Below, piece after piece: positions 48,878 through 57,930 of a stretch of 64,000 nucleotides of DNA. Made by a program: the position numbers and the translations under genes. This stretch comes from Streptomyces flavidovirens DSM 40150 (lineage in GTDB: Bacteria > Actinomycetota > Actinomycetes > Streptomycetales > Streptomycetaceae): NCBI RefSeq assembly GCF_000429085.1, contig NZ_AUBE01000014.1, forward strand, positions 62,001 through 126,000, read 5' to 3'. Position 1 is the first letter of the stretch. Each line of letters opens with the position of its first letter. The notes below the pieces were generated by a model, which saw only the letters and a program-made list of their open reading frames with translations, was not told the origin of the DNA and ran no database searches.

Positions 48878-49288
48878 TTATGCGGGATGCCCCGAAGCCG
48901 CCGGCCACGCCCGGGCGGTGAGTTCGGCCCCTGCCGTGCTCCGGACCGGTTGCGAGCGGTTCTCGGTACGGGTCGCGTCCCGCAGGACGCGAGCGACCAG
49001 CTCGGGCGCTTCCGCCATGGGTACGTGGCCACAGCCGGGCATGGCCACGAGCCTCGCGCCAGGAATCATGGCCTCGGCACGCGCCGCCTGCCTGGGCGGC
49101 AGGAGGCGCTCGCCGTACCCCTGCCGCTCGTAGGCCACCGTCACGGGTGCGAGGTCCGCGGCGCGGGCTTCGACGAACGACGTGGGAAGCCCAGCGGGAA
49201 GCTCCGCTCCTTCCGCCTGCCCGGCAGTCCAGGCAGCGCCGAATGCACGGTGTGCCGCCGAGGCAAGCGCAGACGCTACAGAGATCAT
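48878..49288 (-). pseudogene. 5'-truncated alpha/beta-hydrolase remnant
   Basis: The frame encodes only the C-terminal third of an alpha/beta-hydrolase: P-V-T-V-A-Y, then R-L-L-P-P-R-Q-A-A-R-A near residue 62 and the catalytic-His strand P-G-C-G-H-V-P-M near 84. The nucleophile elbow and oxyanion region are missing; nothing upstream up to the M50 gene supplies them. The strand-lid joint also shows an inserted stretch (E-R-Q-G-Y-G). It was probably once a full gene of about 270 aa. Confidence 0.6.
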
Positions 49289-49341
49289 CCGACACCTCCA
49301 CTTGCTACGGGGCGAGGCAATTCCCAGCGAGGTCGGTCACG

Positions 49342-50484
49342 TCACCGTGGCGTGCGTGTGGCGGCGAGCCACGTGAGGGCTCGGTTGATGTTGGAGTCGG
49401 AGACGATGCCGACGAGCGCTCGGCGGTCCGGGTCCAGGACGAGCACACGGCGTTCCCCGGACGACTCAAGGCGTGGCACCAGGTCGCTGACAGGCTCATC
49501 GGGAGACGCGGTCGCGACCTCACCAACGGGACACATGACATCACCCAGCGTGGTGGCGTTCCGTTCTTGCCGCGGCGTCCGGTCGATTCTCGCCGCTGTC
49601 ACCAGCCCCACAAGTGTCCCGTCGGTCGTGACCACGGGGAACGCCGTATGGCGGTGGTGCCCGTACGGGGCTGCCGCGAGAAACTGCTCGATGGACATCT
49701 CGGCGGGTACGGTCACCGGGTCCGGCGTCATGATGTGGCGCACCGACACTCCCGCGAGTGTGCTGCGCAGTTGCGCCTGCTGGCCCTCCACCGTGGCTGC
49801 GGCGATCATGAAGCCACCGAGGAGTGCCATCCACAGCTCCGACAGGTTGCCGGTGGCCAGCATCGAGACGAAGCCGTAGATCACCAGTAGCCAGCCCAGC
49901 CCCCGCCCCGCGGCCGCGGCGACCACAGCGGCCCGCATCGGGTCTCCGGTGCGCTTCCAGAGGTAGGCGCGCAGCAACCTGCCTCCGTCGAGGGGCGCGG
50001 CGGGGATGCTGTTGAACAGAGCCAGCGTGATGTTGATGCCGGCCAGCCAGGCGACGGCCTCCACCATGAGCCCGGGCACCCCCAGCATCCCCAGTACAGC
50101 CGCCAGGAAGGCGAAAAGGATGCCGAGCAGGGCACTGGTCAGCGGGCCCACGCCGGCGATCCGTACCTCCACTCCGGGCGTGGGTGCTTCGCTCTTGAGC
50201 CGCGCGACACCACCGAGCATCCACAAGGTCATGTCCTCGACCTCGATGCCATGGCGCCGCGCCACGACCGCGTGGGCCACTTCGTGGGCGAGCACGGACG
50301 CCACGAAGACGACAGCGGTTGCCAGCCCCAGGCTCCAGTAGGCCACCGCCGGATAACCCGGATACGTGAGGCGAAGCCGCCCCTGGGCCAGAGTGACGGC
50401 CACGAGCAGGAAGACAACGATGATGCTCCAGTTGACCGCGACCCGTACCCCTGCGATCCGCCCCAGAGTGAACGTCTCCTTCAC
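49342..50484 (-). CDS. Site-2-protease-like M50 metalloprotease with CBS domains
   Basis: This 380-aa intramembrane zinc protease has about six membrane helices. The zinc site is H67-E-V-A-H71 in helix 3, and the third ligand region N-S-I-P-A-A-P-L-D-G-G-R is near residue 158. A C-terminal cytosolic pair of CBS domains (about 255-375) probably senses adenylates. This is the Rip3/SpoIVFB-CBS type. It cleaves an unknown membrane protein such as an anti-sigma factor. ATG 50484 is the start. The 50485-50727 gap before murA holds no gene or clear structure. Confidence 0.9.
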   Translation of the reverse strand: MKETFTLGRIAGVRVAVNWSIIVVFLLVAVTLAQGRLRLTYPGYPAVAYWSLGLATAVVFVASVLAHEVAHAVVARRHGIEVEDMTLWMLGGVARLKSEAPTPGVEVRIAGVGPLTSALLGILFAFLAAVLGMLGVPGLMVEAVAWLAGINITLALFNSIPAAPLDGGRLLRAYLWKRTGDPMRAAVVAAAAGRGLGWLLVIYGFVSMLATGNLSELWMALLGGFMIAAATVEGQQAQLRSTLAGVSVRHIMTPDPVTVPAEMSIEQFLAAAPYGHHRHTAFPVVTTDGTLVGLVTAARIDRTPRQERNATTLGDVMCPVGEVATASPDEPVSDLVPRLESSGERRVLVLDPDRRALVGIVSDSNINRALTWLAATRTPR

Positions 50485-50727
50485 CGCACGCCTCCACTAC
50501 CCTGCGGCGCGGTCTGCTCCTCGCGAGCGAACGAGGGCGGCCCGGATCCGCAGAATTCCGCCCAACCGGTCCGAACGACCGGTCCACGAACCAGCAAGCC
50601 GTCTTTGCTTCAATCGTAGAATCCCCCCGGCTCCGGACCCAGAGCCCGAGCCCCCACACGATCCGGTGCAGGAGCCCGAGCCGGGCGCGAAGCCGCTGGC
50701 CAGGCAGGGTGCGGCGGCATTCGCCGA

Positions 50728-52257
50728 TCAGATGTCGCGGAAGATCTCGATCTGGGCGCCCACCGAGTTGAGGCGCTCCGCCAGGTCCTCGTAACCCCGG
50801 TTGATGACGTAGACGTTGCGGAGTACGGACGTGCCTTCGGCCGCCATCATCGCCAGCAGGACGACCACGGCCGGCCGCAGCGCCGGCGGGCACATCATCT
50901 CGGCGGCGCGCCACCGGGTCGGTCCCTCCACCAGGACGCGGTGCGGGTCCAGGAGCTGGAGGCGGCCGCCGAGCCGGTTGAGGTCCGTCAGGTAGATCGC
51001 GCGGTTGTCGTACACCCAGTCGTGGATCAGGGTCTGGCCCTGGGCCACCGCCGCGATAGCCGCGAAGAACGGCACGTTGTCGATGTTCAGGCCGGGGAAG
51101 GGCATCGGGTGGATCTTGTCGATCGGCGCCTCCAGCTTGGAGGGCCGTACGGTCAGGTCCACCAGCCGGGTACGCCCGTTGTCCGCCTCGTACTCGCCGG
51201 TGCGGTCGTGGTCGAGACCCATCTCCTCCAGCACCGCGAGCTCGATCTCCAGGAACTCGATCGGGACCCGGCGGATCGTCAGTTCGGAACCGGTCACGAC
51301 GGCGGCCGCGAGCAGGCTCATCGCCTCGACCGGGTCCTCGGACGGCGAGTAGTCGACGTCCACGTCGATGTTCGGTACGCCGTGCACGGTCAGCGTGGTC
51401 GTGCCGACACCGTCGACCCGTACGCCCAGCGCCTCCAGGAAGAAGCACAGGTCCTGGACCATGTAGTTGGACGAGGCGTTACGGATCACGCTCACGCCGT
51501 CGTGGCGGGCCGCCGCGAGCAGCGCGTTCTCGGTCACCGTGTCGCCGCGTTCGGTCAGCACGATCGGGCGGCCGGGCCCAGCCGAAGGCTCCACCACCGC
51601 GTGGTAGATGCCCTCGGTCGCGGTGATGTCCAGACCGAAGCGACGCAGCGCGATCATGTGCGGCTCGATGGTGCGCGTACCGAGGTCACAGCCGCCCGCG
51701 TACGGGAGTTTGAAGTGGTCCATGCGGTGCAGCAGCGGGCCGAGGAACATGATGATGCTCCGCGTCCGGCGCGCCGCCTCCGCGTCCATCGAATCCATGT
51801 CGAGCTGTGCGGGCGGGACGATCTCCAGGTCCTTCCCGTCGTTGACCCAACGGGTGCGTACGCCGATCGAGTTGAGCACCTCCAGCAGGCGGTAGACCTC
51901 CTCGATGCGGGCGACGCGCCTGAGCATGGTGCGGCCCTTGTTGAGCAGTGAGGCGCAAAGCAGCGCCACGCAGGCGTTCTTGCTCGTCTTCACGTCGATC
52001 GAGCCGGAAAGGCGCCGCCCACCGACGACACGTAGATGCATTGGTCCCGCGTACCCCAGCGAGACGATTTCACTGTCGAGCGCCTCGCCGATGCGCGCGA
52101 TCATCTCAAGGCTGATGTTCTGGTTCCCGCGCTCGATGCGGTTTACGGCACTCTGGCTGGTGCCCAGCGCTTCGGCGAGCTGTGTCTGCGTCCAGCCCCG
52201 GTGCTGACGGGCGTCACGGATGAGCTTGCCGATGCGTACGAGGTAGTCGTCTGCCAT
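50728..52257 (-). CDS. murA: MurA-type UDP-GlcNAc 1-carboxyvinyltransferase fused to N-terminal XRE HTH
   Basis: The 509-aa protein joins an XRE helix-turn-helix (residues about 5-62; W-T-Q-T-Q-L-A-E-A-L-G-T-S-Q-S-A-V-N-R-I-E-R) to a MurA-like enolpyruvyl transferase. MurA catalytic residues are retained: Lys93-Asn94, Cys190 in A-G-G-C-D-L-G-T-R, and the Asp in P-F-P-G-L-N-I-D-N-V. It may make UDP-GlcNAc-enolpyruvate for peptidoglycan or another envelope sugar, and it has a DNA-binding module. Streptomycetes normally carry a second, HTH-free MurA. The start ATG 52257 lies 10 nt from a palindrome that covers the ribosome-site region. Confidence 0.9.
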   Translation of the reverse strand: MADDYLVRIGKLIRDARQHRGWTQTQLAEALGTSQSAVNRIERGNQNISLEMIARIGEALDSEIVSLGYAGPMHLRVVGGRRLSGSIDVKTSKNACVALLCASLLNKGRTMLRRVARIEEVYRLLEVLNSIGVRTRWVNDGKDLEIVPPAQLDMDSMDAEAARRTRSIIMFLGPLLHRMDHFKLPYAGGCDLGTRTIEPHMIALRRFGLDITATEGIYHAVVEPSAGPGRPIVLTERGDTVTENALLAAARHDGVSVIRNASSNYMVQDLCFFLEALGVRVDGVGTTTLTVHGVPNIDVDVDYSPSEDPVEAMSLLAAAVVTGSELTIRRVPIEFLEIELAVLEEMGLDHDRTGEYEADNGRTRLVDLTVRPSKLEAPIDKIHPMPFPGLNIDNVPFFAAIAAVAQGQTLIHDWVYDNRAIYLTDLNRLGGRLQLLDPHRVLVEGPTRWRAAEMMCPPALRPAVVVLLAMMAAEGTSVLRNVYVINRGYEDLAERLNSVGAQIEIFRDI

Positions 52258-52267
52258 AGCGGCAGGT

Positions 52268-52285
52268 TATCTCAGATATGAGATG
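52268..52285. promoter_or_regulatory. Palindrome TATCTC-N6-GAGATG at the murA promoter/leader
   Basis: ATCTCA and TGAGAT arms around GATA lie 10-28 nt before the murA start codon. The same frame TATCTC-N6-GAGATA occurs in front of acnA (57959). The rest of the 304-nt murA-RidA gap (52258-52561) has two direct GTCACCG repeats (52412 and 52431) and a small GGTT-N7-AACC palindrome at 52476-52490, but no gene. Confidence 0.6.
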
Positions 52286-52561
52286 TTGCATTCCGGGGGG
52301 CGGGTGTGGTGGAAGTTGCGGTGGTGGCAGGCGGTTTGGGGAGCGGCTGGGAAGCGGGTGGGAAGCGCGTGTTCTTCTCCGCCGGTCCGGGGAGAGCTGG
52401 TGAACTGCTTGGTCACCGTAAGGTTCCCCAGTCACCGAAAAGTGCGTTCTTCCATGTCAGCGGCCACTCTCCTACGGTTCCTGAGTAACCACAAGAAACC
52501 AAGAGCGTCTTGGTTCGGTGGCAGCGAGCCCACGGGCTCGCACGACGAGGGGGCAAGCAGC

Positions 52562-52969
52562 ATGGCTATCACCCTGGTAAACCCCAGCGGATTGCCGGAA
52601 ATCGACGCGTACCGGCAGGTGTCGGTCGCGACCGGGTCGAAGCTAATCTTCATCGCCGGGCAGGTCGCCTGGGATGCCGACGGCGTCACGGTCGGCGAAG
52701 GTGACCTCGCCGCTCAGGTCGAGCAGTGCTACCTCAACATCGGCACCGCCCTGGCCGAGGTCGGTGGTTCCTTCGACGACGTGGCGAAGCTGACCGTGTA
52801 CGTCGTCGACTGGACCTTCGACAAGATGCCCCTGTTCCTGGAGGGAGTCACTCGGGCGGCCGCGAAGCTGGGGATCACGCCGGTACCGCCGGGCACGCTG
52901 CTCGGCGTCGCGGCACTGGCCGTACCCGACCATCTGGTTGAGATCGAAGCCACCGCGGTCATCGACTGA
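52562..52969 (+). CDS. RidA family protein
   Basis: The 135-aa protein has the RidA fold: V-A-T-G-S-K-L-I-F-I-A-G-Q-V-A-W-D near residue 21, F-D-D-V-A-K-L-T-V-Y-V-V-D-W near 73, and an end L-V-E-I-E-A-T-A-V. It is a second family member in the window and differs clearly from the one at 39715. ATG 52562 is the start. The archetypal deaminase Arg is not seen in its usual position (P-P-G-T-L-L-G-V-A-A-L-A), so imine hydrolysis is uncertain. It stands alone, divergent from murA. Confidence 0.86.
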   Translation: MAITLVNPSGLPEIDAYRQVSVATGSKLIFIAGQVAWDADGVTVGEGDLAAQVEQCYLNIGTALAEVGGSFDDVAKLTVYVVDWTFDKMPLFLEGVTRAAAKLGITPVPPGTLLGVAALAVPDHLVEIEATAVID

Positions 52970-53212
52970 GCCCGCGATCTGGCTCTGGCTTCGTTCATGA
53001 CACCGCCGGACAGAACCTGGCGGTGAGGTGCTCGAAAACCAGTGGAACAGCGCCGCTGTGCGCAACTACCGTGCTGCCGAACCAAGTCGTCCAGTCAAGG
53101 ACATGCCGTTGTACACCCTGTGAGACCTCCCGAGCGCTGAATCGTCGCGCGTCGCGCATGTGCGCCGCGCTCCTTTTTGCTGCGGACTTCTCACTGAAAC
53201 CGGTGTACTTCT

Positions 53213-53773
53213 GTGCTCAAAAACTGGGTGGTCGTGCCCACCTGCCTGCCGCTCGTTCTCCGCCGTTGCCACGCGTGCGCGTCCGGGCACTTCCGGGCAA
53301 GCGGTAAATTCCGCGTCAACGCAAACCACAAGCTCATCGACGCCTGGCTCCTCGCGCTCTGTACCGCTTGCGGGGAAACCACAAAGCTCACGGTCCTGGA
53401 GCGGATGAATGTGCGTTCCGTACGACCTGAGCTGCTGGACCGGCTGCATGACAACGACCCTGGCCTGACAGCTGAACTGCTCCAGGATCCGGCCGTGCGG
53501 CGCCGCAATCGCATCGCCCTCGACTGGGACAACGCCTGGCGCCTCGACATCGGCGGAACGGATCACCTGGACCGCGAACTGATCCGCGAGGTGATCGACG
53601 TCTCGGTCCGCTTTGCGGCGCGGATCCCTGTCCGGCCGGTGCGACTGATCGCTGAAGGTTGCGGTCTTTCGCGGGCCGAGGTCGAGAGGCTGGTTACGGA
53701 GGGGAAACTCGTTTCGGCAGCCCGGCTGAGCGGCAAGCTCTCCGGCGACTTCACCTTCATGCTCAAGCGCTGA
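53213..53773 (+). CDS. DUF1062 protein
   Basis: The 186-aa protein starts L-K-N-W-V-V-V-P-T-C-L-P-L-V-L-R-R-C-H-A-C. It has two CxxC-like pairs (C-H-A-C near residue 20 and C-T-A-C near 52) suggestive of a zinc-binding N-terminus, and a helical C-terminal half. DUF1062 members are widespread in actinobacteria and unassigned. GTG 53213 is the start, without a clear ribosome site in the AT-richer 243-nt leader. A strong hairpin terminator follows. Zinc binding is inferred. Confidence 0.8.
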   Translation: MLKNWVVVPTCLPLVLRRCHACASGHFRASGKFRVNANHKLIDAWLLALCTACGETTKLTVLERMNVRSVRPELLDRLHDNDPGLTAELLQDPAVRRRNRIALDWDNAWRLDIGGTDHLDRELIREVIDVSVRFAARIPVRPVRLIAEGCGLSRAEVERLVTEGKLVSAARLSGKLSGDFTFMLKR

Positions 53774-53796
53774 GCCCTCCTCGGGACCAGGGGCGA

Positions 53797-53825
53797 GCCT
53801 GTCCGGCAAGATTCGCCGGACAGGC
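53797..53825 (+). terminator. Hairpin terminator after the DUF1062 gene
   Basis: Perfect 11-bp arms GCCTGTCCGGC / GCCGGACAGGC enclose a 7-nt loop, 24 nt after the stop codon. The structure fits a factor-independent terminator of the high-GC type without a T-tract. Confidence 0.75.
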
Positions 53826-53937
53826 CCAGCGCCAGCACTTCCGCCGCAACGCTCTCGAAGGGGCTCGGTGAATACCCGACAAAGGCGGTGCGCAGAATGT
53901 CGGGTGATCGGGACCGGTGTCGCCACACGATGGGGGC

Positions 53938-54750
53938 ATGGACGACACGGCCTTGGTATCCCGCTTCCTCCGCGACGGCTTCGTGAAGTTGGAGGGCGCC
54001 GTCGCACCGGGCGTGGCCGCGGACTGCGCGCGGCTGCTGTGGCGAGAGACGGGCTGCGACCCGGACGATCCAGCGACGTGGACGCAGCCCGTGCACTGGG
54101 TGGCCGGTATGGCGCAGGGGCCGTTCGCCGCCGCACCCAACTCCCCGTCCCTGCAGCGCGCGTACGACCTGCTCGTCGGCGCGGGACGCTGGGAGCCGCG
54201 CTACTCGCTGGGCACGTTCCCGCTGCGCTTCCCGCACGAGGAGGAGCCGGACGACGCGGGCTGGCACATCGAGGGGAGCTATCTGCCGGAGGGCGAGAGC
54301 TGGTACTTCACCAATCTGCGCTCCCGGGGCCGGGCGCTGCTGATGCTGTTCCTGTTCAGCGAGGTCGGTGAGGAGGACGCCCCGACCCGGATCCGGGTCG
54401 GTTCACACCTCGACGTGCCTAAGGTGCTGGAGAAGTACGGGGAGGATGGGGCGAGCGGGCTGGCCCTTGCGCCCGATCTGGTGGCGGCGTCTGACCACCG
54501 GCCACTCGCCCTCGCCACCGGGTCCCCGGGCGACGTCTTCCTGTGCCATCCGTTCCTGGTGCACGCGGCGCAACCGCACCATGGGGTGCGGCCGCGCTTC
54601 ATGGCGCAGCCACCGCTGATGCCGGCCGCGGCGTACGAACTGGAACGGGCCGACGGCGCGTACTCACCCGTGGAGATCGCGATCCGTCGGGGCCTGGGAC
54701 AGGACACCCCCGGTCCGGACGGGGACGGCACCGACCGCAGCGCAGCGTAA
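53938..54750 (+). CDS. Phytanoyl-CoA dioxygenase (PhyH) family protein
   Basis: The 270-aa protein has a double-stranded beta-helix typical of Fe(II)/2-oxoglutarate oxygenases. It begins F-L-R-D-G-F-V-K-L-E-G-A-V. The metal motif appears as G-W-H-I-E-G-S-Y, with Glu where Asp is usual, and the distal His is in P-F-L-V-H-A-A. The 2-oxoglutarate-binding Arg is in R-P-R-F-M-A-Q-P. ATG 53938 is preceded by GGGGG. Substrate unknown; the family covers secondary-metabolite and phosphonate hydroxylases. It sits before an AraC-type regulator gene (59 nt gap). Confidence 0.85.
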   Translation: MDDTALVSRFLRDGFVKLEGAVAPGVAADCARLLWRETGCDPDDPATWTQPVHWVAGMAQGPFAAAPNSPSLQRAYDLLVGAGRWEPRYSLGTFPLRFPHEEEPDDAGWHIEGSYLPEGESWYFTNLRSRGRALLMLFLFSEVGEEDAPTRIRVGSHLDVPKVLEKYGEDGASGLALAPDLVAASDHRPLALATGSPGDVFLCHPFLVHAAQPHHGVRPRFMAQPPLMPAAAYELERADGAYSPVEIAIRRGLGQDTPGPDGDGTDRSAA

Positions 54751-54809
54751 ACGTGCCTCACGGTCATCGCTGGCAAAGTGGCCGTGAGGGAAGAGGAAGG
54801 AGACCGGGC

Positions 54810-55676
54810 ATGCTGGAGCGGCTGAACCAGGCCATGGAGCACATCGAGTGCCATCTTGACCAGGCCGTCGAGGTGGAGGAGCTGGCACGCATCGCGGCCA
54901 CCTCGCAGTACCACCTGCGTCGGATGTTCTCCGCGCTCGCTGGCATACCGCTGTCGGAGTACATCCGGCGCCGTCGGCTCACCCTCGCGGGCGCCGAAGT
55001 ACTCGCGGGGCGTGAGACGCTGCTGGACATCGCGGTGCGCTATGGCTACAGCTCCGGCGAGGCGTTCGCGCGGGCGTTCCGCGCCATGCACGGCATCGGA
55101 CCGGGCGAGGCCCGGCGTACCGGCGCCGCACTCAACTCCCAGTCCCGGATGGCCTTCCGCCTCACCATCGAAGGGAGCAGCAGCATGCGATACCGCGTGG
55201 TGGACAAGCCGGACTTCACCGTCGTCGGGCTCAAGACCCGGGTACCGCTGGTGCACGCGGGGCCAAACCAGGCGATCACGGACTTTGTCCGCAGGCTCGA
55301 CCCGCAGACCCTGGAGCGCCTGGAGGGACTGTCGGACCAGGAGCCGCACGGCATCGTCGCGGTCTGCGACGACCTGGACCCCAGCCGCGCCGAGGGCACC
55401 GAACTCGACTACCACCACGGCGTGATCACCTCCGTGGCCGCTCCTGAGGGCACGACCACGTTGGCTGTCCCGGCCGGCACCTGGGCGGTCTTCACCACCT
55501 CCGGGCCGGCGCCGCAGGCCATCCAGGAGCTGTGGCGGGACGTGTTCACCGAGTGGTTCCCGTCGAACCCGTACCGCACCCGCACGGGCCCTGAGATCCT
55601 GCGCACCCGCCTGTCGCCGGAGAAGACCGAGGCCGACGCCGAACTGTGGCTCCCCGTAGAGCCCGAGCACGGCTGA
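54810..55676 (+). CDS. AraC-family regulator with C-terminal GyrI-like effector domain
   Basis: The 288-aa protein has an N-terminal AraC double HTH (about 5-105; E-E-L-A-R-I-A-A-T-S-Q-Y-H-L-R-R-M-F-S and D-I-A-V-R-Y-G-Y-S-S-G-E-A-F-A-R-A-F). A GyrI/AraC-effector-binding domain follows from about 125 to the end (V-V-D-K-P-D-F-T-V-V-G-L-K-T). This is the Rob/SoxS-like drug-sensing layout. ATG 54810 follows GGAAGGAG. Its target is unknown; it lies between the PhyH gene and the convergent aldo/keto reductase gene. Confidence 0.9.
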   Translation: MLERLNQAMEHIECHLDQAVEVEELARIAATSQYHLRRMFSALAGIPLSEYIRRRRLTLAGAEVLAGRETLLDIAVRYGYSSGEAFARAFRAMHGIGPGEARRTGAALNSQSRMAFRLTIEGSSSMRYRVVDKPDFTVVGLKTRVPLVHAGPNQAITDFVRRLDPQTLERLEGLSDQEPHGIVAVCDDLDPSRAEGTELDYHHGVITSVAAPEGTTTLAVPAGTWAVFTTSGPAPQAIQELWRDVFTEWFPSNPYRTRTGPEILRTRLSPEKTEADAELWLPVEPEHG

Positions 55677-55842
55677 AAGAGGCAGCAGCCCCTGGAGGCA
55701 GGCGTGTATGAGCGCTTCGGTTGCCACCGAACCTTCGCTGCGACAGGTCAGCGGTCAGTGGCTGTCCTTTGACACGGAAGACTCATACGACGACGACCGG
55801 CCAGCCATCGACAGCACGGTGACAACCTCCGGAGAGCCGGAC

Positions 55843-56805
55843 TCAGTTCCCTACGCCGAGGCTGGACATGAACGCGGACGGGTATCGGTCGCCGCGCGCC
55901 GCGCCCGGAGGCACCGCCTTCTCGATCTCGGCGAGGTCGTCCTCGGTGAGGTTCAGCTCCATCGCGGGCAGCGCCTCGGCCAGCCGCTCGCGGGTGCGGG
56001 CGCCGACCAGCGGCACGATGTCCTTGCCCTGTGCGGCCACCCAGGCGACGGCCAGCTGGGCGACGGTGCATCCCTTCGCCTCGGCGACCCGGTGCAGCGC
56101 CTCCACGAGGGCGAGGTTGTGTTCCACGTTGCCGCTCGAGAACCGAGGGCTGAAGGCGCGGGAGTCGCCGGGGCCGGCGGTGTGGTCGGCGGACCAGTGC
56201 CCGGAGATGAGGCCGCGGCTGAGGACGCCGTACGCGGTCAGGATCTCGGCCTCCACCGCGCGCAGGAGCGAGTACTCGATCTGCAGGTCGGCGACCGGGT
56301 GCACGGAGTGCGCCCGGCGGATCGTCGCCGCATCGACCTCGGAGAGGCCGAGGTGCCGCACGTACCCGGCGTCGATCATCTCCTTGACCGCGCCCACCGT
56401 CTCCTCGATCGGTACCGCCGGGTCCAGCCGGGCGGGACGGTAGATGTCGATGTGGTCGGTGCCCAGTCGGGTCAGCGAGTAGGCCAGGAAGTTCTTCACC
56501 GCCTCGGGACGGCTGTCATGCCCGCCGAACTCGGGCCCCGGCCCCCGCAGCATGCCGAACTTGACGCTCAGCCGGTAGCTGTCCCGATCCCGGCCGCGCA
56601 GCGCCTCGGCGAGCAGCAACTCGTTGTGGCCCATGGCGTAGAAGTCGGCAGTGTCTATCAGCGTGACGCCGGCCTCCAGCGCGGCGTGCACGGTGGCGGT
56701 ACTCTCCTCGCGGTCGGCCGCGCCGTAGGCGCCCGACATGCCCATCGCACCCAGGCCCAGCGCGGAAACGGCCGGACCGGTGCTGCCCAGGGTTCGTGTC
56801 TGCAT
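55843..56805 (-). CDS. Aldo/keto reductase
   Basis: The 320-aa (beta/alpha)8 oxidoreductase has Asp-Tyr of the catalytic tetrad in L-I-D-T-A-D-F-Y near residue 50 and the Lys in L-S-V-K-F-G near 80. Here the His position reads R-P-A-R-L-D-P, as in AKR members related to YajO/Tas. NADPH-binding residues are near the C-terminus (V-P-L-V-G-A-R-T-R-E-R-L). ATG 56805 has AAGGAG just upstream. It is divergent from a broken XRE regulator, a common pairing, suggesting the regulator once controlled it. Confidence 0.9.
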   Translation of the reverse strand: MQTRTLGSTGPAVSALGLGAMGMSGAYGAADREESTATVHAALEAGVTLIDTADFYAMGHNELLLAEALRGRDRDSYRLSVKFGMLRGPGPEFGGHDSRPEAVKNFLAYSLTRLGTDHIDIYRPARLDPAVPIEETVGAVKEMIDAGYVRHLGLSEVDAATIRRAHSVHPVADLQIEYSLLRAVEAEILTAYGVLSRGLISGHWSADHTAGPGDSRAFSPRFSSGNVEHNLALVEALHRVAEAKGCTVAQLAVAWVAAQGKDIVPLVGARTRERLAEALPAMELNLTEDDLAEIEKAVPPGAARGDRYPSAFMSSLGVGN

Positions 56806-56931
56806 CGTGTTCTCCTTCGTCGTCGGTTCAGCACCCACCCTGGGCCTGCGCCGCGACGTACGGGAGCGGAGCGTTCATCATGGGAGCGCCGCTCCCTGGC
56901 TCGGCTCGCCCTCGCAAGGAACCATGGGGCC

Positions 56932-57840
56932 ATGGAACGTGATCAGCTCGCCGACTTCCTGCGCCGCCGTCGCGAGGCGATCCGCCCGGCCGAGGTCGGC
57001 ATCGCCGACGGCCCCCGCGCCGCATCACCGGCCTGCGCCGGGAAGAGGTGGCCATGCTCGCCGGCATGTCGGTGGATTACGTCGTACGCCTTGAGCAGGG
57101 TCGCAGCAGTCAGCCCTCGACCCAGCTGCTCGGTGTGCTGGCCCGGGCTTTGCGCCTGTCCGACGACGAGCGCGACCACCTGTTCCACCTGGCCGGCCAC
57201 CGGCCCCCGCCCGCGGGTGGGGTGACCCGCCTGGCCCGCGCCGGCCTGATCCGCATGCTCGGCCTGCTCGGCGACACCCCGGCCCTGGTGCTGTCCGATC
57301 TGGGCGAGATCCTCGCCCAGAACCGGGCATCCGTCCTGCTGACGGGCGACCACACCGGCTTTTCCGGCGACCGGCGCTACGTCGTACACCGCTGGTTCAC
57401 CGAGCCCCTTGCCCGCGCCGTCTGCCCGCCCGAGGAGCAGGAGTACCACGCGCGCCGGCTCGTGGCCGACCTGCGCGCGGTCGTCGGCCGCCGGTCCGGC
57501 GACCCCACGGTCGCCGGACTCGTCGACCGGTTGCAGGCCGCGAGCGCCGACTTCCGCCGGCTCTGGGCCGAGCAAGGTGGCGGTCCGGCGCGCCGACCGC
57601 AAGACCTTCCTGCACCCGAGGGTGGGTCGCCTGCTGATGGACTGCGAAACCCTGGTCACTCCCGACCAGGGGCAGCAACTGCTGGTGCTCACCCCGGCGG
57701 ACGCCGAGACCCGCGAGCGGCTGGACCTGCTGCGGGTACTCGGCAGCCAGGAATTCCCCAAAGGGTGCACGCCGTCGGTGACCCACCAGACGCCGTCGGT
57801 GACCCACCAGAAGCCGTCGGTGACCCACCAGAACACGTAA
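56932..57840 (+). pseudogene. MmyB-like XRE transcriptional regulator, two frameshifts
   Basis: The gene reads R-D-Q-L-A-D-F-L-R-R-R-R-E-A-I in one frame up to about 57018. The HTH then continues I-T-G-L-R-R-E-E-V-A-M-L-A-G in a second frame, with the MmyB ligand domain (W-F-T-E-P-L-A, V-A-D-L-R-A-V-V). From about 57570 a third frame finishes it (D-R-K-T-F-L-H-P-R-V-G-R-L). Two indels make it non-functional unless sequencing errors are involved. It ends with a three-fold 21-bp repeat coding T-P-S-V-T-H-Q. It is divergent from the aldo/keto reductase. Confidence 0.75.
57769..57831 (+). repeat. Three tandem 21-bp repeats at the regulator 3' end
   Basis: Three units of 21 bp (first eleven bases ACGCCGTCGGT, last CCACCAG) lie in frame, differing at one position (third copy AAG instead of ACG). 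They add about seven residues each to the broken XRE regulator. Confidence 0.85.
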
Positions 57841-57930
57841 CCCGGGCGTCCAGTCCTCTCGAACCAGTCGTAACGCCTGTTGAGCGCCGCGCGGTGCGGA
57901 CCGGCTGGCAAAGGACAGGCGGTCCGGGCA

